From positions 1 through 64,000 of the forward strand of contig NZ_JAAGUY010000025.1 in NCBI RefSeq assembly GCF_010868145.1: a stretch of 64,000 nt of DNA, given 5' to 3'. The notes below the pieces were generated by a model, which ran no database searches, was not told where the DNA came from, and saw only the letters and a program-made list of their open reading frames with translations. This document shows positions 9,070 through 18,200 of this stretch, in pieces. Numbering within the stretch: position 1 is the first letter of the stretch; every line of letters begins with the position of its first letter. Origin of the DNA: Nocardia cyriacigeorgica (GTDB taxonomy: Bacteria; Actinomycetota; Actinomycetes; Mycobacteriales; Mycobacteriaceae). A program made the position numbers and the translations under genes.

Positions 9070-9192
9070 TTCGCGGCCCGTCTCGCGTTTCCGCTGCCGC
9101 TGCTCGAGCCGAAGGCAAGCGGCGGTAGCGGAAACGCGAGACACCAAGGGGCCGCGAACACGCGGTGCCGGAGGCGCCGCAATTAAACACAG
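9070..9192. repeat. Dispersed palindromic repeat, copy 2
   Basis: This is a long imperfect palindrome. TTCGCGGCCC (9070-9079) pairs with 9148-9157, and GTCTCGCGTTTCCGCT (9080-9095) pairs perfectly with 9127-9142. The stretch 9108-9192 matches copy 1 at 3191-3276. The copy ends at the whiB7 stop codon (9183-9185). It lies between two convergent genes and could also act as a bidirectional terminator. Confidence 0.72.
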
Positions 9193-9506
9193 GCAACAAC
9201 CTTGCGGGGGCGACCACGGGGCCGCTTGCGGGCGATCACGACACCCTGGTCGAAGATCTCCCCACCCCACACGCCCCACGGCTCACGGCGATCCATGGCT
9301 GCGCTCAGGCAGCCCTTACGGATCGGGCAGGATGCGCACAGCGCCTTGGCCTGCTCCAACTGGACCGGGCTCTCAGCGAACCACAGGTCCGGGTCCCCGG
9401 CCCGGCACGGCACGGTGGTGGTGACCTCCTGGTCACGGGGAGCGGTTGCCACGGTTCGGCATGTCACGTCAGTAGTGGCCGTCGGCCAGCTCTCTGCGGT
9501 GAACAC
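9183..9506 (-). CDS. whiB7: WhiB7 redox-sensing transcriptional regulator
   Basis: This is an Fe-S WhiB-family regulator that, with the primary sigma factor, switches on intrinsic antibiotic resistance genes in mycolic-acid actinomycetes. The 107-residue product has the four cluster cysteines Cys34, Cys57, Cys60 and Cys66, the turn motif EPWGVWGGE at 75-83, and the WhiB7-specific AT-hook RPRGRPRK at 95-102. It starts with GTG at 9506, preceded by GAAGGAG seven bases upstream. It sits between the ABC1 kinase and uvrD2 genes as in M. tuberculosis. The 3' end abuts a palindromic repeat. A long leader with a WhiB7-type promoter, an ORF and a hairpin lies upstream and suggests autoregulation plus attenuation. 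Confidence 0.95.
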   Translation of the reverse strand: MFTAESWPTATTDVTCRTVATAPRDQEVTTTVPCRAGDPDLWFAESPVQLEQAKALCASCPIRKGCLSAAMDRREPWGVWGGEIFDQGVVIARKRPRGRPRKVVACV

Positions 9507-9591
9507 GTCGTTCTCCTTCAGCTCGTTTGCAGCGGTTCGGTGTCGTTCATTCCGCGAAACCGGGGCTGCCGGCTGAAGGGCCGGAGAAATA

Positions 9592-9625
9592 TGGCCACGG
9601 TTTCGCTTCGTGCGATCCGTGGCCA
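9592..9625 (-). terminator. Candidate attenuator hairpin in the whiB7 leader
   Basis: Read on the minus strand, TGGCCACGG (9617-9625) pairs perfectly with CCGTGGCCA (9592-9600) around a 16-base loop and is followed by TATTTCTCC, a modest U-rich run. It begins 19 bases after the stop of the 108-codon leader ORF and lies 85 bases before the whiB7 start. Known whiB7 leaders in mycobacteria carry a uORF followed by a terminator, so I read this as the attenuator; this is inference. Confidence 0.5.
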
Positions 9626-9644
9626 GGAGGTCGGGGAGAGTTCC

Positions 9645-9971
9645 CTACCTAGGTCGACATCTGTGTCGAGTCCTGATCACGGACGCTGGGTGTGCGTTGC
9701 GGAGGCGTGCTGCCAGCAGCTGCACCGGCTCATTACCGGTTTCGGCTGCGTAGGCGCCGACGACTGCGGGTGCAGCGGCCAGATGCCAGTCCGCGCTGGG
9801 CTTGTCCTGCGGATCGATGAGAATCGGGGTGAGCGTGTTATCCACGTGTGTGCCGAATGCACCGACGCCGGACAGACCGATCCCCTGCATGGCGAGGATC
9901 CCCCGGGAGGCAGAAACAGCCGACAAGGACACGTCGGTCCCGATCACGTCGAATGCTGTGATGCTGTTCAT
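9645..9971 (-). CDS. Hypothetical 108-residue protein in the whiB7 leader
   Basis: The product is not recognised. The 108-residue reading starts at an ATG (MNSITAFDVIGTD) with a strong Shine-Dalgarno AGGAGGGAGG a few bases upstream, and it ends with a very basic tail (RTRHRCRPR). It has an Ala/Gly/Val-rich middle with no membrane segment. It lies wholly between a WhiB7-type promoter at 10048-10085 and the attenuator-like hairpin at 9592-9625, so it would be the first ORF on the whiB7 transcript. It could be a genuine small protein, or an unusually long regulatory uORF whose translation status is sensed. The longer reading from 10253 is rejected because it runs antiparallel into uvrD2. Confidence 0.6.
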   Translation of the reverse strand: MNSITAFDVIGTDVSLSAVSASRGILAMQGIGLSGVGAFGTHVDNTLTPILIDPQDKPSADWHLAAAPAVVGAYAAETGNEPVQLLAARLRNAHPASVIRTRHRCRPR

Positions 9972-10047
9972 TTCGTCTGCCTCCCTCCTGTACTCGTAAT
10001 CTGTCTGAACTGTCCGCGCCGAGATACCCTCCCGGTGCGTGCTTCCC

Positions 10048-10085
10048 ACCGTATGCGATCTCGGAAGAACCGACAACCTATTTTC
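10048..10085 (-). promoter_or_regulatory. WhiB7-type autoregulated promoter
   Basis: On the minus strand, AAAAT is followed by three bases (AGG), a -35 of TTGTCG (10071-10076), a 17-bp spacer and a -10 of TACGGT (10048-10053). An AT-rich patch three bases upstream of -35 is the known mark of WhiB7-dependent promoters. The AT patch overlaps the uvrD2 stop codon (10078-10080). Transcription would start near 10041, giving a leader of about 535 bases to whiB7. Confidence 0.6.
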
Positions 10086-12237
10086 TACCTGCGGTTTTGT
10101 GATTCGTTGCGGTGCGGGACCTGACCAATGCGATGACGTCGGCACCGTACTGTTCGATCTTGCGCGGTCCGATACCGGAAATCGCGGCGAGCGCTGCATC
10201 GTCGGTGGGTAGCTGTTCGGCGATAGCCGTGAGGGTCGTGTCGGTGAACACACTGAACTCCTTCAGCCGCTGGTCCTGTGCCTTCTCCGCGCGCCACTCG
10301 TGCAGCGCGGCAAGCAGTTCGACGTCGAGTTCGGCCGGGCATCTGCGGCAGCGGCCGAGCATCGTGGAATAGGTGCCGATCAGCGGTTTGGCGCAGACCC
10401 GGCACAGCGGGCGGGTGCCGTCGGCGGAACGGTCGGTCGAGGGTGCGGCAATGCGGGACGCCGGGGAATCGTCGGGGACGAGCCCGTTGAGGAAGCGGGA
10501 GCGGCGCCGGGTCCGACGACCACCCGCGTTGCGCGCCAGGGCCCACGACAGCTGCAAATGCTCGCGTGCCCTGGTCACACCGACGTAGAGCAGGCGACGT
10601 TCCTCCTCCAGGGCGGCCTGATCGGCGACGGATCCGTCATCGGCGAGGACGTGCGCGATCGGCAGCGTGCCATCGGAGAGGCCGACCAGGAAGGTGGCAT
10701 CCCATTCCAGCCCCTTGGCGGCATGCAAGGATGCCAAGGTGACGCCCTGGACCGTCGGTGGGTGCCTGGCCTCCGCGCGCGCGGCGAGCTCGCGCAGCAA
10801 CCCCGGCAGGTCGAGGCGCTCGTCGTGAGTGGTGAGCTCCTCGGTGAGCTGGACCAGCGCGACCAGCGACGACCACTTCTCCCGAGCCTGCGCCCCCGTG
10901 GGTTCGGTGGCGGTGAGCCCGAGCGGGGCGAGCACGGCACGAACCAAGGTGACCAGGGCATCGCCGGTGCGCGCCTGGTCGGGCAGGTCGTCGCGCGCGG
11001 CGGCCTGCCGCAGCGCCTGCACGGCCTGGCGGACCTCGGCGCGGGTGAAGAAACCTTCGCCGCCGCGCACCTGGTAGGGGATGCCGCGTTCGGTCAGCGC
11101 CTGCTCATAGGTTTCCGATTGCGCGTTGATCCGGTAGAGCACCGCGATCTCGGCCGCAGGGGTACCGGCGGCGATGAGTTCGGCAATGGCGCGCGCGACC
11201 CCTGCCGCCTCGGCGGGGACATCGTCGTATTCGGCGAAGGTCGGCTCTGGCCCATCGGCGCGCTGGCCGATCAGCTGCAAGCGGGTGCCTGCGATGCGTC
11301 CGCGGGCCATCCCGATCACCCGGTTCGCCAACGACACCACCTGGGGTGTCGAGCGGTAGTCGCGCTCGAGTCGGACGACGGTGGCGTCGGGGAATCGACG
11401 CGAGAAATCCAGCAGGTGAGCGGGGCTCGCGCCGGTGAACGAGTAGATGGTCTGGTTGGCGTCGCCCACGACGGTGAGATCGTCGCGCTCGCCAAGCCAG
11501 GCGTCGAGCACCCGCTGCTGGAGTGGGGTGACGTCCTGGTATTCGTCGACGACGAAACACCGGTAGCGGCCGCGGAATTCGTCGGCAACGGCGGGATAGT
11601 CCTCGAGCGCCGCCGCGGTGTGCAGCAGTAGGTCGTCGAAATCGAGCAGCAGCCCGTCCGGTGTGGTCTTGAGTGCTTCGTAACCGGTGTAGACCTGCGC
11701 GATCCGGTTCGCGTCGAACGGAGCGTCGCGGTGGTGACGGGCCACCGCCGCCGGATAGTCCTCGGGGGCGATGAGCGAGGATTTCGCCCATTCGATCTCG
11801 CTGAGCAGATCGCGCACGCTTTCGGTGCCCGATGGCAGGCCGGCACGGTGGGCGGCCTGCGCGACCACCGGGAACTTGCTGTCGAGCAATCGCCACGGCA
11901 CATCGCCGACGACCTGCGGCCAGAAGTAGCGCAGCTGACGTAGCGCGGCGGCGTGGAAGGTGCGCGCCTGCACCTGGTTGGCCTCACCGCCGAGGCCGAG
12001 CGCCCGCAGCCGCCCGCGCAGCTCCCCCGCCGCCCTGGCGGTGAAGGTCACCGCGAGCACCTGATCGGCCTTGACCTGCCCCGCGGCGACCAGATGCGCG
12101 ATCCGATAGGTGATGGTCCTGGTCTTGCCGGTGCCAGCGCCTGCGAGCACACACACCGGCCCCCGCGGTGCCCGCACGGCGGCGGCCTGCTCGGGGTCGA
12201 GGGCGGTGAGGTCGAGTGCGGGCACGCGCTCCATCAT
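10078..12237 (-). CDS. uvrD2: ATP-dependent DNA helicase UvrD2
   Basis: This is a superfamily 1 3'-5' DNA helicase for DNA repair, about 719 residues. Walker A is GAGTGKT at residues 33-39 and Walker B is VVDEYQD; the UvrD-type motifs VVGDANQTIYSF and GLEWDATFL are present. The C-terminus has the UvrD2 tetracysteine zinc motif (CRVC then CRRC) and an HRDC domain ending IGPRKIEQYG. I start at the ATG at 12237 (MMERVPALDL), which aligns with the mycobacterial N-terminus from memory; an ATG at 12270 or the open frame to 12351 are less likely. It is divergent from mycoredoxin, and its stop codon overlaps the whiB7 promoter. Confidence 0.92.
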   Translation of the reverse strand: MMERVPALDLTALDPEQAAAVRAPRGPVCVLAGAGTGKTRTITYRIAHLVAAGQVKADQVLAVTFTARAAGELRGRLRALGLGGEANQVQARTFHAAALRQLRYFWPQVVGDVPWRLLDSKFPVVAQAAHRAGLPSGTESVRDLLSEIEWAKSSLIAPEDYPAAVARHHRDAPFDANRIAQVYTGYEALKTTPDGLLLDFDDLLLHTAAALEDYPAVADEFRGRYRCFVVDEYQDVTPLQQRVLDAWLGERDDLTVVGDANQTIYSFTGASPAHLLDFSRRFPDATVVRLERDYRSTPQVVSLANRVIGMARGRIAGTRLQLIGQRADGPEPTFAEYDDVPAEAAGVARAIAELIAAGTPAAEIAVLYRINAQSETYEQALTERGIPYQVRGGEGFFTRAEVRQAVQALRQAAARDDLPDQARTGDALVTLVRAVLAPLGLTATEPTGAQAREKWSSLVALVQLTEELTTHDERLDLPGLLRELAARAEARHPPTVQGVTLASLHAAKGLEWDATFLVGLSDGTLPIAHVLADDGSVADQAALEEERRLLYVGVTRAREHLQLSWALARNAGGRRTRRRSRFLNGLVPDDSPASRIAAPSTDRSADGTRPLCRVCAKPLIGTYSTMLGRCRRCPAELDVELLAALHEWRAEKAQDQRLKEFSVFTDTTLTAIAEQLPTDDAALAAISGIGPRKIEQYGADVIALVRSRTATNHKTAGRK

Positions 12238-12356
12238 GTCAGCGCACACCGACAGCGGGGCGGCTGCCATGTCACCGGCCTGCCGACCGCGCGGACTGCC
12301 CATCCTCCGGTGGGCCCCGCCGGAACAGGAACGGCGCATCGGGCGTTGCACGATCC

Positions 12357-12614
12357 GTGACCGAGCAGAACATCGACCTGACCATGTACTCGACCACCTG
12401 GTGCGGCTACTGCCGCAGGCTGAAGAAGCAGCTGGATGAGGCGGGAATCACCTACGCCGAGATCGATATCGAGCAGGACCCCGCGTCCGCCGAGTTCGTC
12501 GGCAGCGTCAACGGCGGCAATCACGTGGTCCCGACGGTGAAGTTCGCCGACGGTTCGACGGCGACCAATCCGTCGCTGGCCCAGGTCAAGCAGGCGCTGG
12601 CCGCCATCTCCTGA
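12357..12614 (+). CDS. mrx1: Mycoredoxin (glutaredoxin-like)
   Basis: This is a small thioredoxin-fold oxidoreductase of 85 residues that reduces mycothiol mixed disulfides. The active site is WCGYC with Cys16 and Cys19; the cis-proline motif is VVPTVKF near residue 62. It corresponds to Rv3198A. The GTG at 12357 gives the start VTEQNIDLTMYS; the reading further upstream overlaps the uvrD2 promoter region. It is divergent from uvrD2 and converges with nudC across a shared hairpin at 12626-12645. Confidence 0.92.
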   Translation: MTEQNIDLTMYSTTWCGYCRRLKKQLDEAGITYAEIDIEQDPASAEFVGSVNGGNHVVPTVKFADGSTATNPSLAQVKQALAAIS

Positions 12615-12625
12615 GATAGCGATCA

Positions 12626-12645
12626 CCGCGCTCAGTCGAGCGCGG
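12626..12645. terminator. Bidirectional hairpin between mycoredoxin and nudC
   Basis: CCGCGCT (12626-12632) pairs perfectly with AGCGCGG (12639-12645) around six bases. It sits just past the mycoredoxin stop and overlaps the nudC stop codon. Confidence 0.45.
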
Positions 12646-13531
12646 CCCAGGACTCCACAATGGTGCGGGCGATCGAGATCGAACCAGGCAGCAGCAACCT
12701 GGCACCCTCCGAACGCGTCGACCAATCGCCCGCGTCCAGCGCCGCCCGCACTTCGGCGCGGGTGAACCAGTGCGCGTCGGCGATCTCGCCGTCGGAGAAG
12801 ACCAGCGGCTGATCGGGGTCGGCGACCGCACTGAATCCCAGCATCAGCGAGCGCGGGAACGGCCACGGCTGGCTGCCGAGATAGTGGATGTCACCGACAT
12901 CGAGGCCGACCTCTTCGCGCATCTCACGTTCCACGCAGCGCTCCAGCGATTCGCCCGCCTCCACGAAGCCTGCGAGCAGTGAGAACAGCGTCTCTGGCCA
13001 GCTGTGCTGCCGGGCAAGCAGCACCCGATCGCCGCCGTCGTGGATCAGGCAGATCACCGCCGGGTCGATGCGCGGGAATTCCTCGAACCCTGTCTCGGTG
13101 GAGCGTGACCAGCCACCCTTGACCGACAGGGTAGGGGTGCCATCGGCCGCGTGATAACCGGCCTTGTCGTGCCAGTTGAGCAATGCCAGCGCGGTGGACA
13201 GCAGGCCCGCGGTGAAATCGTCGACGGTGGCGGCCATAGCGCGCAGGTCCAGCAGCGATCCGGCGAGTTCGGCATCGCGCACCGCCCACAGATGCACACC
13301 ATCGGCGATACCGAGGAACACCGCCGCCGGATCCGGTTCGGCGGCCAGCTCGACGGCGGAGCCGAAGACCAGCGCACCCTCGTCGAAGCGCACTTGGCCG
13401 CGCCGGTTGATCCGCAGCAGTTTGGCGGTGGACCAGCCTTCCTTCAACGCCTGCGGGTCGGCGCGCACCTCCTCGGCCCGATCGACGGCGGAACGAGACA
13501 GCAGCGGAACGCTATTGAGCTGGAATGCCAC
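12632..13531 (-). CDS. nudC: NAD(+) diphosphatase NudC
   Basis: This Nudix enzyme cleaves NAD(H) to NMN(H) and AMP; 299 residues, counterpart of Rv3199c. The Nudix box is seen as GFVEAGESLERCVEREMREE, and the family-specific downstream motif SQPWPFPRS is intact. The start codon is GTG. The usual zinc-ribbon cysteines between the N-terminal domain and the Nudix fold appear to be missing: the matching stretch reads WHDKAGYHAADGTPTLSVKG and has no Cys-X2-Cys pairs. The enzyme may therefore fold without zinc. It converges with mycoredoxin and lies 33 bases downstream of the K+ channel gene. Confidence 0.9.
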   Translation of the reverse strand: MAFQLNSVPLLSRSAVDRAEEVRADPQALKEGWSTAKLLRINRRGQVRFDEGALVFGSAVELAAEPDPAAVFLGIADGVHLWAVRDAELAGSLLDLRAMAATVDDFTAGLLSTALALLNWHDKAGYHAADGTPTLSVKGGWSRSTETGFEEFPRIDPAVICLIHDGGDRVLLARQHSWPETLFSLLAGFVEAGESLERCVEREMREEVGLDVGDIHYLGSQPWPFPRSLMLGFSAVADPDQPLVFSDGEIADAHWFTRAEVRAALDAGDWSTRSEGARLLLPGSISIARTIVESWAALD

Positions 13532-13564
13532 AACCCGAGCTTAGTGGAGAGCTGCCGGGTGAAA

Positions 13565-14644
13565 TCAGCGCCCGGCGCGGCGCAGATACAGCAGCTTGTC
13601 GCCGTGGTCGAGCGCATCGACCTCCGGTTCGCCGACCCTGATCAATTCGCCCGCACGCACGACACCGAGCACGATATCGCTGAGATGGCGCGGGGAGCCG
13701 CCGACCTCACCGGGATCGACCTCGCGTTCGGCCACCGCGAATCCTTGCTCCGGGGTGAGCAGATCCTCGATCATCTCCACCACCGTCGGCTTGGTGGTCG
13801 CGATGCCGAGCAGCCTGCCCGCGGTCTCGGAGGACACCACCACCGAATCGGCCCCCGACTGCCGCAGCAGGTGGGTGTTCTCGGCCTCACGGATGGAGGC
13901 CACGATCTTGGCGCTCTTGGTGAGTTCACGTGCTGTCAGCGTGACCAGCACCGCGGTGTCGTCGCGGTTGGTGGCGACCACGATGGACGAGGCGTTCTGT
14001 ACACCGGCCAGCCGCAGCACATCCGACTGGGAGGCCGAGCCCTGCACGGTGACCAGACCGGCGTTGGCCGCCGCTTCCAGCGCGACGGAGTCGGTGTCGA
14101 CCACGACGATCTCCGACGGCGACGCCCCGTCACCGATCATGGCGTCGATCGCGGTGCGGCCCTTGGTGCCGTATCCGATGACGACGGTGTGATTGCGCAC
14201 GCTGTGCCTCCAACGCTGAATCTTGAATGCCTGGCGGGACCGTTCCGTCAGCACGCTGAGCGTGGTACCGACGAGCACGATGAGGAACAGCACGCGTAGC
14301 GGGGTGATGACGATGATGTTGATCAGTCGCGCCAGCGGGGTCACCGGCGAGATGTCGCCGTATCCGGTGGTCGACAGTGACACCGTCGCGTAGTACAGCG
14401 CGTCAAGGAACGACAGTGGATTCTCGGAGGCGTCACGGTAGCCGTCGCGGCCGATGTACACCACCAGCGCGGCGCCGAACAGCAGTCCGATCGCGAACAG
14501 CACCCGGCGCGTCAATGAGGTCCATGGGCTGGCTTGCGCTTCGGGGATGCGCAGCACACCCACGAGAGCGAAGTCCGGCTTGTCGGTCATCCGCCCCAGC
14601 CCACTGCGCGCGCGGTCACCCAGATCATCGAGCAACGCACTCAC
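13565..14644 (-). CDS. Two-TM potassium channel with RCK domain
   Basis: This 359-residue product is an MthK-like ligand-gated K+ channel subunit, counterpart of Rv3200c. A transmembrane helix at about 46-64, the selectivity filter TTGYGD at 92-97 and a second helix at about 108-130 form the pore. A TrkA-N/RCK domain follows, beginning near VVIGYGTKGRTA, with a TrkA-C-like domain near the end. It starts with GTG at 14644 (SALLDDLGDRAR). It is divergent from the DoxX-like gene and sits upstream of nudC on the same strand with a 33-base gap, so the two may be co-transcribed. Confidence 0.88.
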   Translation of the reverse strand: MSALLDDLGDRARSGLGRMTDKPDFALVGVLRIPEAQASPWTSLTRRVLFAIGLLFGAALVVYIGRDGYRDASENPLSFLDALYYATVSLSTTGYGDISPVTPLARLINIIVITPLRVLFLIVLVGTTLSVLTERSRQAFKIQRWRHSVRNHTVVIGYGTKGRTAIDAMIGDGASPSEIVVVDTDSVALEAAANAGLVTVQGSASQSDVLRLAGVQNASSIVVATNRDDTAVLVTLTARELTKSAKIVASIREAENTHLLRQSGADSVVVSSETAGRLLGIATTKPTVVEMIEDLLTPEQGFAVAEREVDPGEVGGSPRHLSDIVLGVVRAGELIRVGEPEVDALDHGDKLLYLRRAGR

Positions 14645-14809
14645 CGCTCCCTGATTCCCCGGCGCCGATTCCGGCCGAATTCACCGGCTCCGGCATAATT
14701 TCTCCCTCCGGCACAGCACCGGAGCCTACCCGGTCGGCCCACCGGACGACGGTCTCGACGCGACGGACGACGGCAGACGCAGCCGGGCCTGCCGCTTAGA
14801 GTGGGGCGC

Positions 14810-15220
14810 ATGGCCGTTTCCGAGTCCGTCGAACCCGATACCAGCCGTAGACCGGCGCTCGCTCTGGCCGCGTTGTTGTTCGGCTCAGGCGTGCTGCATT
14901 TCGTGGTGCCCAAGCCCTACGACTCGATCGTGCCGCACAAGCTGCCCGGCCGCGCCCGCACCTACACCTACGTCTCCGGTGTGGCCGAACTCGGTGTGGC
15001 CACCGCGCTGGCCGTGCCGCGCACCCGGCGCCTCGGCGGACGACTAGCGGCCGCGTTGTTCGTCGCGGTGTTCCCGGCGAATGTTCAGTTCACGGCGGAT
15101 TCGCTGAGGAGCTCGAAGGCCGGATGGCCGGTGAAGCTGATCTCGGTGCTGCGGCTGCCGCTGCAAATTCCGTTGATCACTAGCGCGCTCGCGGTGAGTC
15201 GTCGGGCGCCGCGGATCTGA
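14810..15220 (+). CDS. DoxX-like small membrane protein
   Basis: This 136-residue protein has about four hydrophobic segments in a DoxX-like arrangement; the first is around residues 15-32. The motif FGSGVLHFVVPKPYDSIVP near residue 24 is typical of these proteins. The role is unknown; related proteins take part in redox or thiol homeostasis. The ATG at 14810 (MAVSESVEP) is preferred to the GTG at 14801. Its last 41 bases overlap the 3' end of the convergent adnB gene (15180-15220), an unusually long tail-to-tail overlap. Confidence 0.75.
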   Translation: MAVSESVEPDTSRRPALALAALLFGSGVLHFVVPKPYDSIVPHKLPGRARTYTYVSGVAELGVATALAVPRTRRLGGRLAAALFVAVFPANVQFTADSLRSSKAGWPVKLISVLRLPLQIPLITSALAVSRRAPRI

Positions 15221-18200
15221 TCAACTCGGTCAACTCGCTCGCGCCGGGCAGATCGGCAGGCGCGACGGTGCGACCGCTGCGAACGTAGTGGAACGCGGCG
15301 CCGATCCGATCGAGCAGCTGCTCCGGATCCGCGCCGGTGCGCGCCGCCATCAGCCGAGCCCAGGCCAGCCGATACACCGCCAGCTGCACGGCGACGGCGG
15401 GCTCGTCGGCGGCGTTCGGTTCGGCGCCGGTCTTCCAGTCCAGGACGGTCCACCGGCCGTCCGGTTCGGCGAAGACCGCGTCCATCCGGCCTCGGATCAC
15501 GGTGCCCGCGATGGTTGTTTCGAAGGGGACCTCCACCTCGATGGGGCTGCGGTGCGCCCAGCGCGAGGACAGGAACGACTCCTGCATGCGAGCCAGCTCC
15601 ACGTCGGCACTGTCGACGGTGTCGGCGGCGCCGGGTAGTTCATCCAGGCCGAGCAGGCGATCGGCGGCGAACCACCGCTGCACCCAGGCGTGGAAGGCGG
15701 TGCCGCGCCGGGCCAACGGGTTCGGCGGATAGGGCAGTGGACGACGCAGCCGCGCCGCCAGCCTGGCCGGATCGGCCCGCATCTCCACCAGCGCGGTCGC
15801 AGGCAGTCTGGTGGGCAGTTCCACTTCTTCGGCAACCACACTGGCACTGCGGTGCTCGGCCAGCAGTGCCTCGACATCGGCGGCCCAGCCGTCGGGGTCG
15901 TCGCCGTCGACGTCATCCGGTGCGGCCCCGGCCGATGGGTCCGCCGCGAGTTCGGTCATGGCGGCCCGGACCAGCCGCGCGCCCTGTTCGATCGGGTCGC
16001 GGCGCCTGCCGAGCGGGTCGCGCGGCCAACGCGCGGTGGCAGGGTTGTCGGTGAACGGATTGACCGCCTCCGGGTCCGGCGGATCGTCCCAGCGGGCGAG
16101 TTCGGCGGCACCGTAGGCGGGGCTGTCGGTGTTCTCGTTCGCCTGCTTCAGTTCGAGCAGGAACTCCGAGGGTCCCTTGACCGACGGGCTGGTATCGGAC
16201 CAGTAGTGGCCCGAAACCAGCAGTACTCGTTCGGTTCTGGTGAGCGCGACGTAGAACAGCCTGCGGTCCTCGTCGAGGCGGCGGCGGTCAAGCGCGGCCT
16301 TGTGCGCCTTGATGGCGCGGTCGAGATCGGAGCGGTCGTAGAGGTCGGACAGGTCGAGCACCGGAACACCGTCGGCGCCATCGTCGTCGTGGGCACGGTC
16401 ACCGCGCAGGGTCGTTGGTAGTTCGGCGAGGGCGCCGAGCCAGCTCCCGGAGGCCTTGCCCGACGGGAAGACATCGCGCACCACATGCGGTACGGCGACG
16501 ATCTCCCATTCCAGTCCCTTGGCCGCATGCACGGTGAGCACCTGCACCCGGTCCTTGGCAACCTCCACCTCACCCGGTTCCAGTCCGTTCTCCACCGATT
16601 CGGCGGCGGTGAGGAAGGCGAGCAGCCCGCTCAGCGATGCGCCGGAATCGCCCGCATATCCGGCGACGACCTCGGCGAAGGCATCCAGATGTTCGCGCCC
16701 CGCTCCCGCACCGGACATCGCCCGCCTTGCCTGGGTCTCCACACCGACGCCGATGGTGCGTTCCACGTCGGCGACCAGCTCCGTCAGCGGCTGGCCGCTG
16801 CGTTCGCGCAGGGTGGCCAGTTCGCGGCCCAAGGCCACGATGCGCCGGAACCCGTCGGCCGAATACTGTTCCGGCGAACCAGGGTCGGCGATGGCGTCGG
16901 CGAGCCCGGCCTGTTCGGCCGGTTCGGGGGCGACCTCACGCAGCGCGACGGCCAGCGCGGCACCATCGGTGATATCGCCGGTACCCGCGGTGCCGCGACC
17001 GATGGACAGATCCCTGGCCCGGCGGGCGAGCGCGGACAGATCGGACACTCCGATCCGCCAGCGCGCGCCGGTCAGGATACGCACCGCCGCGCTACCCGCG
17101 CCTGGTTCGGCGATCAACCGGAGGGTGGCCACGATATCGGCGACCTCAGGGGTGGCCAGCAGCCCACCGAGGCCGACGATCTCCACCGGCAGCCCCTGCT
17201 CACGCAGCGCTTCGGCGATGGGCGCGGCATCGGCATTGCGGCGCACCAGGACCGCTGAGGTCGGCGGCTGCTCACCCGCGTCGTGCCGCGCGGCCCAGTC
17301 CGCCGCGATTCGGGTGGCGAACCATTCCCGTTCGTCGGCAACGGTGTCGGTGAGTGCGACAGCGACCTCGCCCGGTTCGGCGGCGGGCTTGGCGCGCAGG
17401 GCGTCAACGGTGACGCCGCCCCCCTCGATCGCCTTGCTGCGCAGTGGTTCCGCGACCAGGTTGGCCAACGCCAGCGCTTCGGGTGGGTTGCGCCAACTGG
17501 TCAACAGCGACAGTGTCGGTGCGGGTACACCCGGTGCGGTGGGGAAGTCGGCGGCGAACCGCGGGAGGTTCGCCGCCGAGGCGCCGCGCCAGCCGTAGAT
17601 GGATTGCATGGGGTCGCCGACCGCGGTGACCGCCGGACGGTCGGTGCCGGAGCCGTGCCCGCCGAACAGTGCGGCCAGCAGGATGCGCTGGGCATGGCCG
17701 GTGTCCTGATACTCATCGAGCAGGACCAGCCGGAAACGGGCGCGTTCGGCGATACCGACCTCGACATGCTCGGCCGCGAGCCGCGCCGCCAGCGACATCT
17801 GCGCACCGAAATCCAGTGCGCCGCGTCGCCGCAACGCCTCGGCCAGCTGCCGTACCAGCGGCAACAGCGCCACGCGCTCGCGCTGCACCTTCAGTATCTT
17901 GAGCAGTTCCTGGCTCGGCCCGCCGCGTTGGCGCGGACCCGCGGGCAGGGTATGCACCAACTTCTCCAGTTCGGTGTGCGCCTCGGCGAGGTCCTCCGGC
18001 TCCACCAGATGTTCGGCGAGCTGACCGGACAGCGCCAGCACCGCCTCGGTCACCGAGACGGGCGTGCGTTCGGTGTCGAGATCGGCGTCCCAGGCGCGCA
18101 CCACCTGATGCGCCAACTGCCACAGCTGGGTTTCGGTGAGCAGCGTCGCCGACGGCTCGACCGGCAGCAGCAGACCGTGCTCGGTCAGCAGCCTGCCCGC

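Noticed and set aside
9645..10253. 202-codon reading of the leader ORF
   Set aside because: Its first 94 codons run antisense-like through the uvrD2 3' end and its promoter; the strong ribosome site supports the start at 9971.
10300..11631. 443-codon plus-strand frame over uvrD2
   Set aside because: Antisense shadow of a clear helicase gene.
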